Under the pieces are notes generated by a model, which did no database searches, had not been told where the DNA came from, and was given only the letters and a program-made list of their open reading frames with translations. Source: UBA1219 sp045601425 (GTDB taxonomy: Bacteria > Bacteroidota > Bacteroidia > Bacteroidales > P3). From it: a stretch of 64,000 nucleotides of DNA. Shown one piece after another: positions 17,475 through 26,167 of the stretch; position 1 is the stretch's first letter; the number at the start of each line of letters is the position of its first letter. The DNA is taken from assembly GCA_045601425.1 (NCBI GenBank), contig JAZRZP010000040.1, forward strand, positions 1-64,000, in the 5' to 3' direction. A program made the position numbers and the translations under genes.

Positions 17475-19913
17475 TTAATTTTTCTTTCTGCTGTGTTTCG
17501 ATTTTTTTCCACCTTCCGAGTCTCCGTAACCATAACCATAGCTGTAACCATAGCCGTAACCATAGCCGTGACCGTAACCGTAGCTGTAGCCGAAACTGTG
17601 TTTGGGTATCGGAACATCAGTTATCACAATAGCCATGTTGTTGAGTTTTTTCTGGTCGTAAAGTGTCTGTATGAAGGGGAACATCCGTTTGTTGAACACA
17701 TTTATACGCATTACATAAACGGTAAGGTCGGTGTTGCGGTTTATAATTATCGGGTCTGCAACAACCTGCGACGGTGTGGAGTCTATTATGACATAATCGT
17801 ATCTGGAACGGAGTTCTTCGATGAATGTGTCATATTTTTCCGAAAGCAGGAGTTGAGAAACATTCGGAGCAATCTTTTCGCACACGATATAGTCGAGATT
17901 TGGTGTAAAAACACTATGATTTATTATTGAATCGATATTGCTTTCGCGCGAAATAAGATAATTGATAACTCCGTTCTTGTTGGGTCTGTCAATGATTTTC
18001 GAAAGAGAACGTTTCCTGCAGTCCAAATCCACAAGAACGGTCTTTTTTCCGAGATACCCCATGGTTATTGCAAAATTCAGCGTGGTATAGGTCTTGCCTT
18101 CTTTCGGTACCGAAGAAACGAACTGTATGACTTTCTTGTCGTCGGAACGAAGGAAGAACTGTGTATTGGAACACATTATCCTGAACGCTTCCGTAAGCAA
18201 ATCCACACCCGATTCGGAAACCACTATTTCGTCATTTTGCTGTTCTTTCTGTTTCGAAGGTATTTCGCACAAAATGGGCACCGTTGTGTTCTTTCCAACG
18301 TCAAGTTTGGATTTGAGACGGTCGTCGAGTACGTGTATGAGAATCAGAATAACGAAAGGTATGAGAAAACCTATGCCGAAACCCATTGACATGTATTTGT
18401 TTTTGTCGGGGGAGACTCTTGCCGACTGGCTTGCTGCCTCAATGGTTTTTGCCACGTCTTCCGAAATGTCGAGCGACAGGGCAATTTCCTCACGTTTGTT
18501 GAGCAGGTACAGATAAAGGGATTCCTTTATTTTCTGCTGGCGCATGACATCGGTAACGGCTCTTTCCTGAGAGGAAATTATATTGACATGGGTTTTTGCC
18601 ATGCTTTCCTGAGAACGTGCGTTACGCAAACGCATTCTTGTTGATTGAAGCAACTGTGATATTGAAAAAATGATACCGGAACGAGACGATTCCAAAGCAT
18701 GAGCCCTGCGTTTGGTTTCGGGGTTGTTTTCTCCGTTTATGGAGACCAGTTCGTCATATTTCAGCTTTTCTTCGTTATATTTTTCAATGAGCCGTTGCAA
18801 TGCCGAATTCGACACATTGACCAAGGGGAGGAAGTCGTTGCGTTTCGAAGGGTCTTCCAGATTTGCTTTCAGGAAGTTAAGCACACCGAGTTCTGTTTCC
18901 AATTCGGCGGCATCGTCGTTGTATTTGTTTCCTCGTTCCACATAAATATCCGAGGCGTTACCCAGATAAGGTATGTCATTGGACCTGCGTATATTCTCGA
19001 TTCTCGATTCGACGGTTTCCAACTCACCGTATATCAAATCTATACGGTCGAGGATAAATTCTTCGGTACGTTGGGTCTTCTGCTGTTTGTCCTTGTTTGC
19101 ATCTTCGTTGTAAACCACTATCAGAGTATCAAGTATTTCTTTCGACATTTCAAGATTCTCGGTATTCATGGTAAGTCTCAGAATACCGGTCTTGTTGTCG
19201 ATACAGCCAACCGAAAATCCTCCGAGTATCATTTTTGCCCTATTCAAGGCCGGCACGCGGTTTACGATGATTTCCTTTCCTAGATTTTCTTTACTAAAGA
19301 AGCCTGTCTTGTTCACAGTGAAAGATATACTGTTGTTTATTTTAACCACATCGCCGAACTTGGCAGTTTTTTTATCGGACTCACCCCAATCGTTAACCAA
19401 ACAAAACCTGTATTCATTTTCAGACTTGGGTGTAACATTTATTTCAAAATAGAAATTATCGATATAGTCGCTGTTGTTTGAGAAGAAGTCGACGGTTATC
19501 GGCGTATCATGGAAATAAAGGTATTTTTTGAACATCGACGTATAGCGGTACGATGTCTGCAAATTCAAACGTCTCACCACATTTTCCATAAGGGTTGAAG
19601 AACGGAGCACATACATTTCGTTGTCGAGCCGAAACGACCGACTTTGCCCTCTATCTTTGCCCAAAAAGGAAGATACACTTTCGGTGTTGCTCTGCATACT
19701 GTCACGTATCAGTATAAGTGCCGACTGCTGATATATTCTCGGTTTTACCTTGTACGAGAACATTGCGATACCGACACAAATCACAATAGATATCAGAAAC
19801 CAATACCAATTGTTCAAAAATATGAATAAGAAGTCTTTTACAGAAAAAGAACTGTCTTTTTCCAAATTTCCAGCAAACGACTGACTGCCGGTTGTGTTAA
19901 TGTTTTCTTCCAT
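17475..19913 (-). CDS. Wzc-like tyrosine autokinase / polysaccharide co-polymerase
   Basis: Inner-membrane protein that sets chain length and export of capsule or exopolysaccharide. The 812 residues show two membrane helices (about 34-52 and 508-527) bracketing a Wzz-type periplasmic domain with coiled coils (270-480), then a BY-kinase domain: Walker A SVPKEGKTYT (601-610), A' VLVDLD (626-631), Walker B VIIDSTP (708-714). The C-terminus is a Gly-Tyr tail with ten tyrosines between 776 and 796, longer and more regular than the usual tyrosine cluster, then a lysine-rich end. It pairs with the exporter lipoprotein 9 bp upstream. Confidence 0.93.
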   Translation of the reverse strand: MEENINTTGSQSFAGNLEKDSSFSVKDFLFIFLNNWYWFLISIVICVGIAMFSYKVKPRIYQQSALILIRDSMQSNTESVSSFLGKDRGQSRSFRLDNEMYVLRSSTLMENVVRRLNLQTSYRYTSMFKKYLYFHDTPITVDFFSNNSDYIDNFYFEINVTPKSENEYRFCLVNDWGESDKKTAKFGDVVKINNSISFTVNKTGFFSKENLGKEIIVNRVPALNRAKMILGGFSVGCIDNKTGILRLTMNTENLEMSKEILDTLIVVYNEDANKDKQQKTQRTEEFILDRIDLIYGELETVESRIENIRRSNDIPYLGNASDIYVERGNKYNDDAAELETELGVLNFLKANLEDPSKRNDFLPLVNVSNSALQRLIEKYNEEKLKYDELVSINGENNPETKRRAHALESSRSGIIFSISQLLQSTRMRLRNARSQESMAKTHVNIISSQERAVTDVMRQQKIKESLYLYLLNKREEIALSLDISEDVAKTIEAASQSARVSPDKNKYMSMGFGIGFLIPFVILILIHVLDDRLKSKLDVGKNTTVPILCEIPSKQKEQQNDEIVVSESGVDLLTEAFRIMCSNTQFFLRSDDKKVIQFVSSVPKEGKTYTTLNFAITMGYLGKKTVLVDLDCRKRSLSKIIDRPNKNGVINYLISRESNIDSIINHSVFTPNLDYIVCEKIAPNVSQLLLSEKYDTFIEELRSRYDYVIIDSTPSQVVADPIIINRNTDLTVYVMRINVFNKRMFPFIQTLYDQKKLNNMAIVITDVPIPKHSFGYSYGYGHGYGYGYGYSYGYGYGDSEGGKKSKHSRKKN
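17519..17591 (-). repeat. Short tandem repeat coding the Gly-Tyr tail of the Wzc-like kinase
   Basis: About twelve imperfect 6-bp units (minus-strand reading GGTTAC or GGCTAC with small changes) encode alternating glycine and tyrosine. Third-position differences between units show they are not a fresh slippage product, but the tract could still gain or lose units in frame. Confidence 0.8.
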
Positions 19914-19922
19914 TGCAGTGAT

Positions 19923-20705
19923 TTATTTTAAGATTACATAAACGAGTGTCAATATCGTAGTTGCAAAGCCCAATACCGTGGAAACGACCGAAAGCGGGGT
20001 CAGGTCGAGCGATGCCTGACGTTTGATGCGGTCGTTGGGTTCGACATAAATGATATCGTTTTGAGCCACGTAATAGTATGGTGAATTGAAGATATCCTTT
20101 GACGTAAGGTCTATGGTTCCTATTTCACGGTAGCCGTTCTGCTCTCTGATTATTGTAACGTTCTTGCGTTTTCCTCCGATATCCAAGTCTCCGCACATTG
20201 AAATGGCTTGAAGTATGGTAAGGCGTTCTCCCTGTAACATCATGGTGTTGTTCATTGCCATTTTTCCGGTGGCGCCGAGTGTATAGAAACGGAAATTCAG
20301 CAGATTCACGACAACCAAGGGTTCTGCAAGGTAACTGCCTTCCTTCAATCTTAATTCCAACGTATCGCGGAGTTCCTCGCGCGTAAGTCCGGCGACCTTT
20401 ATTTTGCCCAAATACGGGAATACGATATAACCGTCCTGATCAACGAGGTAGCCCGTTGACGAATTGTTTTTGGAACCATTGGGTGCCAATTTGTTGTACA
20501 TGGATGTGTTGGTTCCCATGACGGTGCTGGAAACGGTGATGCCCAACAAATCGTCAATTTGTATTTTCTGTTTGTAATCGTTGTTGATTGCAATCTTCTC
20601 GTCGCGGGGAGCATCAACAATGTAAATCAAATCTTTCGGTACTCCACACGAAGCAAACACCGATAGAACGATGCCAAAATAAAGAAACTTCTTAATATTA
20701 TTCAT
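19923..20705 (-). CDS. Polysaccharide export outer-membrane lipoprotein (Wza-like OPX)
   Basis: Forms the outer-membrane channel for polysaccharide. The 260-residue protein has a lipobox ending FASC (Cys20), a poly-export domain (YKQKIQIDDLLGITVSS ... GYLVDQDGYIVFPYLGKIKVAGLT), an SLBB region (FYTLGATGKM ... LTILQAISMCGDL), and a C-terminal hydrophobic helix (LSVVSTVLGFATTILTLVYVIL) that could cross the outer membrane. It is first in the operon and adjoins the Wzc-like kinase, the standard pair. Promoter 212 bp upstream. Confidence 0.93.
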   Translation of the reverse strand: MNNIKKFLYFGIVLSVFASCGVPKDLIYIVDAPRDEKIAINNDYKQKIQIDDLLGITVSSTVMGTNTSMYNKLAPNGSKNNSSTGYLVDQDGYIVFPYLGKIKVAGLTREELRDTLELRLKEGSYLAEPLVVVNLLNFRFYTLGATGKMAMNNTMMLQGERLTILQAISMCGDLDIGGKRKNVTIIREQNGYREIGTIDLTSKDIFNSPYYYVAQNDIIYVEPNDRIKRQASLDLTPLSVVSTVLGFATTILTLVYVILK

Positions 20706-21044
20706 TGTGTGTGTTTTTTTTAAGTGTCTTTTTATTTACATTTTTTCTTCACGAAAATGCACGCCAAAGGCACAGTCAGTAACATATTTGTTGCTGAACT
20801 AACGCATATTTCACGACTTTCAGGCACCTTCGAACTAGTTTAAAAGCACCATAAACATTTACTATACAAAACATTACACCACAAAACATGGCATACGGGT
20901 CGTACACTAAACACTGCAAAGATAACTATTTTTTTTGGTAAGAGCAAATATTTCGAGTTTTTTTTCTCTCAAGAATCACACTTAATGCGGGAAACAAACA
21001 GAATTGACGGATAAGGGAAGAATCAGAAGCATGTCGGACAAGAA
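20706..21044. promoter_or_regulatory. Intergenic region with the long leader of the polysaccharide operon
   Basis: 339 bp without a gene. A minus-strand promoter is clear: -7 box TATCTTTG (20917-20924) with TTTG 20 bp upstream (20945-20948). Transcription would start near 20910, leaving an untranslated leader of about 200 bases before the exporter gene. Such leaders in Bacteroides capsule operons are sites of antitermination, but no UpxY-like gene is present in the window and I see no strong hairpin. The rest is AT-rich and featureless to my eye. Confidence 0.7.
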
Positions 21045-21584
21045 TCAGCCGCCCTGCAATATTTTTTTCTCGATGGCCGAGGTTGAAAATCCGGGCAGGA
21101 AATCCAGAGTCCTGACTTCACCGCCCTTGGCTTTGACAATGTCGTAGCCCACAATATCCTCGGGTTTGTAGTCGCTGCCCTTGATGAGGATATCGGGTTG
21201 GAGCGTTTTTATGAGGTTGTAAGGAGTATCTTCACCGAACAACACGACGAAATCCACGAAAACGAACGAGGCAAGCATGAGTGCCCTGCTGTATTCGTCG
21301 GTAATGGGGCGTTTGCTGCCTTTGAGCCTGTGCACCGAAGCATCGGTATTAAGTCCGACTACCAGAATGTCGGCCATGTTGCGTGCTTTGGACAAATAGT
21401 CGATGTGTCCCTGATGAACGAGGTCGAAACAACCGTTGGTGAATGCCACTTTCTTTTCGGGTGTGACAGAGAGTTTTTTCCGCAATTCGTCGGCGGAAAG
21501 TATCTTCGATTTTATAAATTCGTTGTAATCCATAGGCGGCATATTTTGGCTTTCGGAATTTTCGGGTATGTTTTCAGCAGACAT
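21045..21584 (-). CDS. rfaE2: D-glycero-beta-D-manno-heptose 1-phosphate adenylyltransferase
   Basis: Makes ADP-heptose, precursor of inner-core lipopolysaccharide. The 179 residues include the nucleotidyltransferase site TNGCFDLVHQGHIDYL and the later ILIKGSDYKPEDIVG and FLPGFSTSAIEKKI, which match the adenylyltransferase half of HldE. The sugar-kinase half is absent, as usual in Bacteroidetes where the two are separate genes. It starts directly after the stop of the membrane protein gene at 21585. Confidence 0.93.
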   Translation of the reverse strand: MSAENIPENSESQNMPPMDYNEFIKSKILSADELRKKLSVTPEKKVAFTNGCFDLVHQGHIDYLSKARNMADILVVGLNTDASVHRLKGSKRPITDEYSRALMLASFVFVDFVVLFGEDTPYNLIKTLQPDILIKGSDYKPEDIVGYDIVKAKGGEVRTLDFLPGFSTSAIEKKILQGG

Positions 21585-22604
21585 TCAGGTGAGGGATTTT
21601 TCTTCAGAAGTGTTTTTTTTCTTCCTGAGCAACGAAAATTTCACAAGGTAAAACATTCCGAGCACAAGGACCACAAGCTGCTGTGAACCCCAGAGAATCC
21701 ACCCGCAAGCCAGTCCGGCTTCCTGAGAGACGGCAAAAATGGTGAGTGCCTGCCATACCAGAACCGGATAGAGTCCGATGCCTCCGGGGGTGACCATCAT
21801 CCCGACCGAACCGAATATATAGAGTATAAGTGCCGCGATGAATGGCAGAGATGCCGTTTGCGGGAGTGCCATGAAAACGACGTATCCGCCCAAGAGGTAG
21901 AGGAAATATATGGCGAGACTGTAAAAAATGAACAACCATGGCTTTCTGAGTCTGAAAACACTTTTCAAACCATCGATGAAACCGAGCAACATGTCGTTGA
22001 GTTTTCTGAAAAGGGTATGTTTCAGGAGTCTTTCGCGGAAAATCCTGTATAACATGGCCAGCAGGACTATCAGGACAATTCCGACTGCCGCCAGCAGACC
22101 CAAGGTGGGGAGTGTGTCGAATTTTGAGGCGAGCTGGTTGTAGAGCCAGTCCTTAAGTTCGCTGAAAGCCAGCAGAAGGCCCAGCAGAATGGTAAGCAGG
22201 AAGGCGAACACGTCGACGACACGTTCGGTAACCACTGTACCGAAAGATTTTTCCATCGGTATGTTGTCGGCGGTACGTAGCACGCCGCAGCGGAGCACTT
22301 CACCCAGACGTGGAACTGCGAGATTTGCCAGATAGGCTGTCATGACGGCGCCGAAAGTGTGGTTTGTTTTCGTTTCACAGCCCGACGACTGCAGGAGCAT
22401 GTTCCAGCGCAAGGCTCTGACGACGTGGCTCAATATGCTGACAAGCATGGCCAGTGCCACCCAGAGGTAATCCGCGTTTCTGAACGACTGCCATATTGCC
22501 GATTTCTGTTCCGGCTCGAGTTTCAGCAGGAACCAGTATATGAAAAACACGCCGATTCCGACAAAGAGAACGAATTTTAGTATGTCCAACAGGCGTTTTT
22601 TCAT
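21585..22604 (-). CDS. Lysylphosphatidylglycerol synthase transmembrane-domain family protein (UPF0104)
   Basis: Polytopic membrane protein of 339 residues with about eight hydrophobic segments. The landmarks VVRALRWNMLL, LANLAVPRLGEVLRCGVL and GSVGMMVTPGGIGLYPVL match the flippase-like half of MprF without the catalytic aminoacyl domain. Family members are thought to move or bind phospholipids; the actual substrate is unknown. It sits between panD and rfaE2 with 15-bp and 0-bp gaps. Confidence 0.88.
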   Translation of the reverse strand: MKKRLLDILKFVLFVGIGVFFIYWFLLKLEPEQKSAIWQSFRNADYLWVALAMLVSILSHVVRALRWNMLLQSSGCETKTNHTFGAVMTAYLANLAVPRLGEVLRCGVLRTADNIPMEKSFGTVVTERVVDVFAFLLTILLGLLLAFSELKDWLYNQLASKFDTLPTLGLLAAVGIVLIVLLAMLYRIFRERLLKHTLFRKLNDMLLGFIDGLKSVFRLRKPWLFIFYSLAIYFLYLLGGYVVFMALPQTASLPFIAALILYIFGSVGMMVTPGGIGLYPVLVWQALTIFAVSQEAGLACGWILWGSQQLVVLVLGMFYLVKFSLLRKKKNTSEEKSLT

Positions 22605-22619
22605 GCAGAAAAGTGTATT

Positions 22620-22964
22620 TTACCGCAGTCTGTTGTTTTCGGGGAATATAACCGTGGGGGTATGAGTCTTTGCTTCTTCGAAATCCATTGAGGCATAGGA
22701 AGCAATGATGATGAGATCGCCCACGTGGGCTTTATGTGCTGCCGCACCGTTTATGCCAATGACTCCGGAGTTGCGTTTTCCTTTTATGGCGTAAGTGCTG
22801 AAGCGCTCCCCGTTGGTGATATTGTAGATGTCCACACGCTCGTTTTCAATAATTCCCGAGGCTTCCATCAAAGCTTCATCAACGGTGATGCTTCCGATGT
22901 AGTCGAGGTCGGCTTCGGTTACTGTAACTCTGTGTATTTTAGACTTTAGTACTTGAATATACAT
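22620..22964 (-). CDS. panD: Aspartate 1-decarboxylase
   Basis: Makes beta-alanine for pantothenate and CoA; a pyruvoyl enzyme that cuts itself. Starting at 22962-22964 gives 114 residues with the self-cleavage pair Gly24-Ser25 in DYIGSIT, the canonical position. An upstream ATG at 22982 would overlap the promoter box (22980-22987), so I reject it. AHKAHVGDLIIIASYA and TPTVIFPENN are also typical. It leads the short run panD - membrane protein - rfaE2. Confidence 0.94.
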   Translation of the reverse strand: MYIQVLKSKIHRVTVTEADLDYIGSITVDEALMEASGIIENERVDIYNITNGERFSTYAIKGKRNSGVIGINGAAAHKAHVGDLIIIASYASMDFEEAKTHTPTVIFPENNRLR

Positions 22965-22979
22965 TGCTGAAAATTTTTG

Positions 22980-22987
22980 CAAAGGTA
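22980..22987 (-). promoter_or_regulatory. panD promoter -7 box TACCTTTG
   Basis: Minus-strand TAnnTTTG box. The start codon lies only 16 bp downstream, so the leader should be under about 12 bases. Confidence 0.7.
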
Positions 22988-23059
22988 CAATTTTTTTTGT
23001 TTTTTGAGGACAATTTTTATAAAAATTAAGCCAAATGTGTAAAAATCAAACCTTTAGGA

Positions 23060-23500
23060 CTACAAAAAAATCCAAAGCAGAAGCAGGAAAACCACGATGG
23101 CGTACAGGAAAACCTTGCTTGCAGGCACCGGTTCCAGATCCATGGAGTTGCGTTTTGCGAGCCACGACTTGCGGAATTTCAGTTTTTTCGAATAGGTCTG
23201 TTCCTCCGGCACCGTTCCGGCGGCAGCGTCGGTCTGATTGCTGGAAAAACGGGGTTTGTAGTTGAATGTGGGCAGTTCCTTGCGATGGAAAATGCCTGTA
23301 CGGGATTTCGTTTTCTTTTCGTCTGCATCGAACGACTCTACGACACTTTTATAGTACTCCAAATCCTTGTCGCTTACGGCGTCAGAAGCGTTGGCACCGG
23401 CATAACGGCGTCTGGCCTTTTCGAGTTCCTCTTTCTTGGGGTCGTAGAAACGTGGCTGATAGTCGAACCTGTGCGGTTTAGGTGTGTAAAACATTCCCAT
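23060..23500 (-). CDS. Tail-anchored membrane protein of unknown function
   Basis: 146 residues. The soluble part is basic and repeats a motif: PHRFDYQPRFYDP near 8-20 and LPTFNYKPRFSS near 76-87 (core F-x-Y-x-P-R-F). A single hydrophobic helix closes the protein (VFLYAIVVFLLLLWIFL), so it should be anchored in the membrane with the rest in the cytoplasm. I recall similar Bacteroidales proteins starting MGMFY-x-P-K-P but no function. A TATCTTTG box lies about 107 bp upstream. Confidence 0.8.
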   Translation of the reverse strand: MGMFYTPKPHRFDYQPRFYDPKKEELEKARRRYAGANASDAVSDKDLEYYKSVVESFDADEKKTKSRTGIFHRKELPTFNYKPRFSSNQTDAAAGTVPEEQTYSKKLKFRKSWLAKRNSMDLEPVPASKVFLYAIVVFLLLLWIFL

Positions 23501-23888
23501 TGCAAAAAATCTCCTCTTTTACTGTTTGTCGGATTTATACATAATCTTCTGATTCCATGAATTTTAAACCTCAAAAACGAGTAAGGTTCATGGTTTCGGA
23601 AACGTGCAAAGATACGAAAAAAATCCATTCGGACGTTTTTTTTCTGTTGCCTGCGGCGGGGAAACAAAGTCAAACATCTTGTTACATGATGGTTACCGCT
23701 TTTATTTAAATATTTTTTCACAAATTTCCGAGCCGTCAGAAAAGCGATGTATTACAGCCATGTTTTTGGGGGACAAACATCATGTTACAAGATATTTACG
23801 CGGATTTGAAACACGTTTTCACAAAAAAAAACGGAAAGGCTGTTTTCCACAACCAATCCGTCATTTTTCATCATAATTCAAAAATCTG
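23501..23888. other. 388-bp intergenic region with dispersed repeats
   Basis: Holds a minus-strand promoter box TATCTTTG (23607-23614) for the tail-anchored protein gene. Two direct copies of a 29-bp element with about 25 identities start at 23673 and 23776 (core ATCTTGTTACATGAT at 23676-23690 and ATCATGTTACAAGAT at 23779-23793). A related copy, TTCCATGAATTTTA, starts at 23553. TTTTCCACA, a DnaA-box match, lies near 23850. No gene is visible. Confidence 0.6.
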
Positions 23889-24077
23889 TCAGAAGCAGCT
23901 TCTGAACAGTGCAATCGCCAGCAGGACCACACCGGCTGTGATGAGCAGCCGTACGATGCAACTTCCGCCCTCGAACAATCCCGCCAAGGCACCGGTCAGG
24001 CAGCCGCCTTCCTCACCGGAAAAAGCACCGATGATGGCACCGATGACGACAAATCCTAAAATAATCCAAAACCACAT
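23889..24077 (-). CDS. Small glycine-rich membrane protein
   Basis: 62 residues with two hydrophobic helices (about 3-19 and 43-61) separated by a glycine-rich stretch GEEGGCLTGALAGLFEGGSC. It ends FRSCF with three cysteines overall. No family recognised. It is the last gene of a short minus-strand run, 30 bp after the hypothetical gene at 24108. Small size lowers certainty. Confidence 0.6.
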   Translation of the reverse strand: MWFWIILGFVVIGAIIGAFSGEEGGCLTGALAGLFEGGSCIVRLLITAGVVLLAIALFRSCF

Positions 24078-24107
24078 AATTTATAAGATTTCTGTTAAAC
24101 AACGCAA

Positions 24108-24521
24108 TCAATCCGTGTAATATCTGGAATAGTTGGAAACGCCAATGATTCTGTACACAACACAGTCTTTGCGAAACGGGGTTGAATTTTCGAAACTTTC
24201 CCCGGCCTTCACGCTGAATTTTCCGATGGTGATCCATTTGTTGTACAGAATCTTGAAAAGCATTTTATACGTATCCTTGTTAGAACCATGGGTAAGGGTA
24301 GCAAGATCTTCCCAATCCACACCTATTTCGGCAAGATGTGACTCAAGGTCGTGAAGCTCCTCATGATATACGCGACATTCCTTTTCATCGGTGTAGCTTC
24401 TGTTCAAGGTTAAACGATAATAATCTGGACCGTCGTCAACAGGAGACTTCATCCTTATAGACAATTCGTGGTCCAGTTCGATTTTAATGACTTTTGCTGT
24501 AACTTTACTTAACAATTCCAT
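24108..24521 (-). CDS. Hypothetical protein
   Basis: 137 residues, no signal peptide or membrane helix, acidic with mixed helix and strand. Starts MELLSKVTAKVIKIELDHEL. I do not recognise the family. It is separated by 114 bp from the lipoprotein gene upstream and may form a pair with the small membrane gene downstream. Confidence 0.65.
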   Translation of the reverse strand: MELLSKVTAKVIKIELDHELSIRMKSPVDDGPDYYRLTLNRSYTDEKECRVYHEELHDLESHLAEIGVDWEDLATLTHGSNKDTYKMLFKILYNKWITIGKFSVKAGESFENSTPFRKDCVVYRIIGVSNYSRYYTD

Positions 24522-24635
24522 ATTATTTTCTGTTTTTTGAGGGTTAATACTGTTTTAATTTTCAAAATCAACGTGTGAAACAATGCCATCAGTGTAGAGT
24601 ATTATTTTCACACAATAGCATTCAAACCGTGAAAT

Positions 24636-25397
24636 TCAATGTTTACGATAAGTTGTAACTGACGGTAAATCGTCGAGATAAAATGAACCTGCATCATAAA
24701 CTTTGAAATATTTTTTGTTTTTGGAAGAAGATTTTTCTCCACAAAACTCATCATAATCATATCCTATGACAGTTTCTTTTGTAAGATTCGATACTTGTGA
24801 AAGATAGAAATCTGTTTCTATACGGTGCAGTTCACCGTTTTTTTCCACACAGTAACCGATGATATTTTTAATCTTGACAGGACTTTCTTCGTATGAAAAA
24901 TTAACGGTACGCTCATCCTTTTTCGATGTAAGACTACGCAACAGCGTGCAGTCTCTATAGATTTCCGAAGAAATTTTATAACCAGAAAATGTACGGTAAG
25001 TATGAGGAGGAATACAAACCACCATCTGTTCTGGTGTAGAAGAGCTGGAACTGAAAAGCGATTTTGAAAGAGTGGTTTCCGAATTCTGACTCTGAACATT
25101 TGTATATGTCCTGCCCAAATAATAGTCATAAACCTTGCCATTTTTTACGAAAAAAGTCTCGGAAAGATTGATGTAAATATATTGCTGGCTTTTGTTCTCA
25201 ACCATGAATCCGGCATCACCGCCATTGCCCCATAAATTGTAGGAAACCTTGCAGTAATCATCTTCAAAGACAATAGAGTTCACGTCTGCAGATTTATTTC
25301 CAACAGCTGTCATTTTACAAATCTGGAAACCGTTTGCACATGAAGAAACCAAAAACAGAATGCAAATAGTAAAAAACGGTAAGACTATTTTTTTCAT
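24636..25397 (-). CDS. Lipoprotein of unknown function
   Basis: 253 residues with a lipoprotein signal ending LVSSC (Cys20). The mature part has a beta-rich look (YCKVSYNLWGNGGDAGFMVENKSQQYIYINLSETFFV) that recalls a family of Bacteroides lipoproteins of unknown function. It carries, 9-31 bp ahead of its ATG, the repeated leader motif also found at 49569 and 57771, and a TAATTTTG promoter box at 25490-25497. Confidence 0.75.
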   Translation of the reverse strand: MKKIVLPFFTICILFLVSSCANGFQICKMTAVGNKSADVNSIVFEDDYCKVSYNLWGNGGDAGFMVENKSQQYIYINLSETFFVKNGKVYDYYLGRTYTNVQSQNSETTLSKSLFSSSSSTPEQMVVCIPPHTYRTFSGYKISSEIYRDCTLLRSLTSKKDERTVNFSYEESPVKIKNIIGYCVEKNGELHRIETDFYLSQVSNLTKETVIGYDYDEFCGEKSSSKNKKYFKVYDAGSFYLDDLPSVTTYRKH

Positions 25398-25405
25398 TTT
25401 TCATT

Positions 25406-25428
25406 CCCTAATACGTGTCGGGCACAAC
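25406..25428 (-). promoter_or_regulatory. Repeated leader motif, copy A
   Basis: Minus strand reads GTTGTGCCCGACACG then TATTAGGG, ending 8 bp before the lipoprotein ATG. The same sequence, with few changes, precedes two other unknown genes (49569-49592 and 57771-57793). It would lie near the 3' end of an 85-base leader started from the box at 25490. Confidence 0.65.
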
Positions 25429-25489
25429 CTTTAATTATTCAAAAAAACGCCTACTCTGTTTGGTTTTCGGCTTCCCCATAAAATTCCTG

Positions 25490-25497
25490 CAAAATTA
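25490..25497 (-). promoter_or_regulatory. Lipoprotein gene promoter -7 box TAATTTTG
   Basis: Minus-strand TAnnTTTG match 93 bp ahead of the start codon at 25397. Confidence 0.55.
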
Positions 25498-25536
25498 CAC
25501 AAATCCGGTGCAGTCTTTCTTCACCTGCATCAGAGA

Positions 25537-25968
25537 TTAGTTGTTTTTATTCAAAACCCTGTTTCTCAACCATATAGGAGACAACACATCTATATTGTTG
25601 TTTCTGAAGAACTCCTCGGCTTTCTGCATAACCGACTGCGGAATGCATACCACAGAGTTCACTGCCCTGTTACGACATTCGCCGTCATCTTCATTGAACA
25701 AGGCAAACAGCGGCAGACATTTCACGTCAGTGTAACGGTAAATGCCCTGTTTCTTCAGGTCTTCGTCCAAATCGATGGAAAAAGGTGCTTTTTTCAGTAT
25801 GTTCAAATCGTACTGCACCGTGCGTTTGCTGATACCGACACCGTAGTTTTCCTGCATGGCGATGTTGCATATTTCAACCAAATCGTTGATGCGGTATTTC
25901 CTGTTCACATCACGCAAACATCTGTCTATCAGCAAAAAGCGAAAATTTCTATGCATTACTCTTGGCAT
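25537..25968 (-). CDS. Stand-alone helix-turn-helix protein like the N-terminus of WYL regulators
   Basis: DNA-binding type protein of about 143 residues. The N-terminal 90 residues (HRNFRFLLIDRCLRD, YRINDLVEICNIAM, GISKRTVQYDLNILK) match the winged helix that opens Bacteroidetes WYL-domain regulators, but the WYL effector domain is absent; a 60-residue tail replaces it. The longer start at 25992 overlaps the promoter box (25990-25997), so I take the ATG at 25968 (25956 is also possible). It is divergent from the gene at 26168, which it may control. Confidence 0.7.
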   Translation of the reverse strand: MPRVMHRNFRFLLIDRCLRDVNRKYRINDLVEICNIAMQENYGVGISKRTVQYDLNILKKAPFSIDLDEDLKKQGIYRYTDVKCLPLFALFNEDDGECRNRAVNSVVCIPQSVMQKAEEFFRNNNIDVLSPIWLRNRVLNKNN

Positions 25969-25989
25969 ATATTTTGGGTTTTGTTTCTG

Positions 25990-25997
25990 CAAAATTA
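25990..25997 (-). promoter_or_regulatory. HTH gene promoter -7 box TAATTTTG
   Basis: Minus-strand TAnnTTTG box; it excludes the 25992 start and faces away from the box at 26117. Confidence 0.6.
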
Positions 25998-26116
25998 AAT
26001 ATCATTCGTGCAACCTATTTGCATTTTTTTCATTTTGCAAAATTACAGTCAAAAAAAAACAGTGATGGACTTTTGCAAGGCTTGCAAATAAATTTTCACG
26101 GAAAAGATTTTTTCAG

Positions 26117-26124
26117 TATCTTTG
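26117..26124 (+). promoter_or_regulatory. Promoter -7 box TATCTTTG for the 371-residue gene
   Basis: Exact TATCTTTG box 43 bp before the start codon, divergent from the HTH gene promoter 120 bp to the left. Confidence 0.75.
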
Positions 26125-26167
26125 CAAAAATTTTTCACCAAAACACTTACAATTAAAAACTGAAATC

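Noticed and set aside
23850..23858. TTTTCCACA as a second origin
   Set aside because: A lone DnaA-box match without partners; expected by chance in 64 kb.
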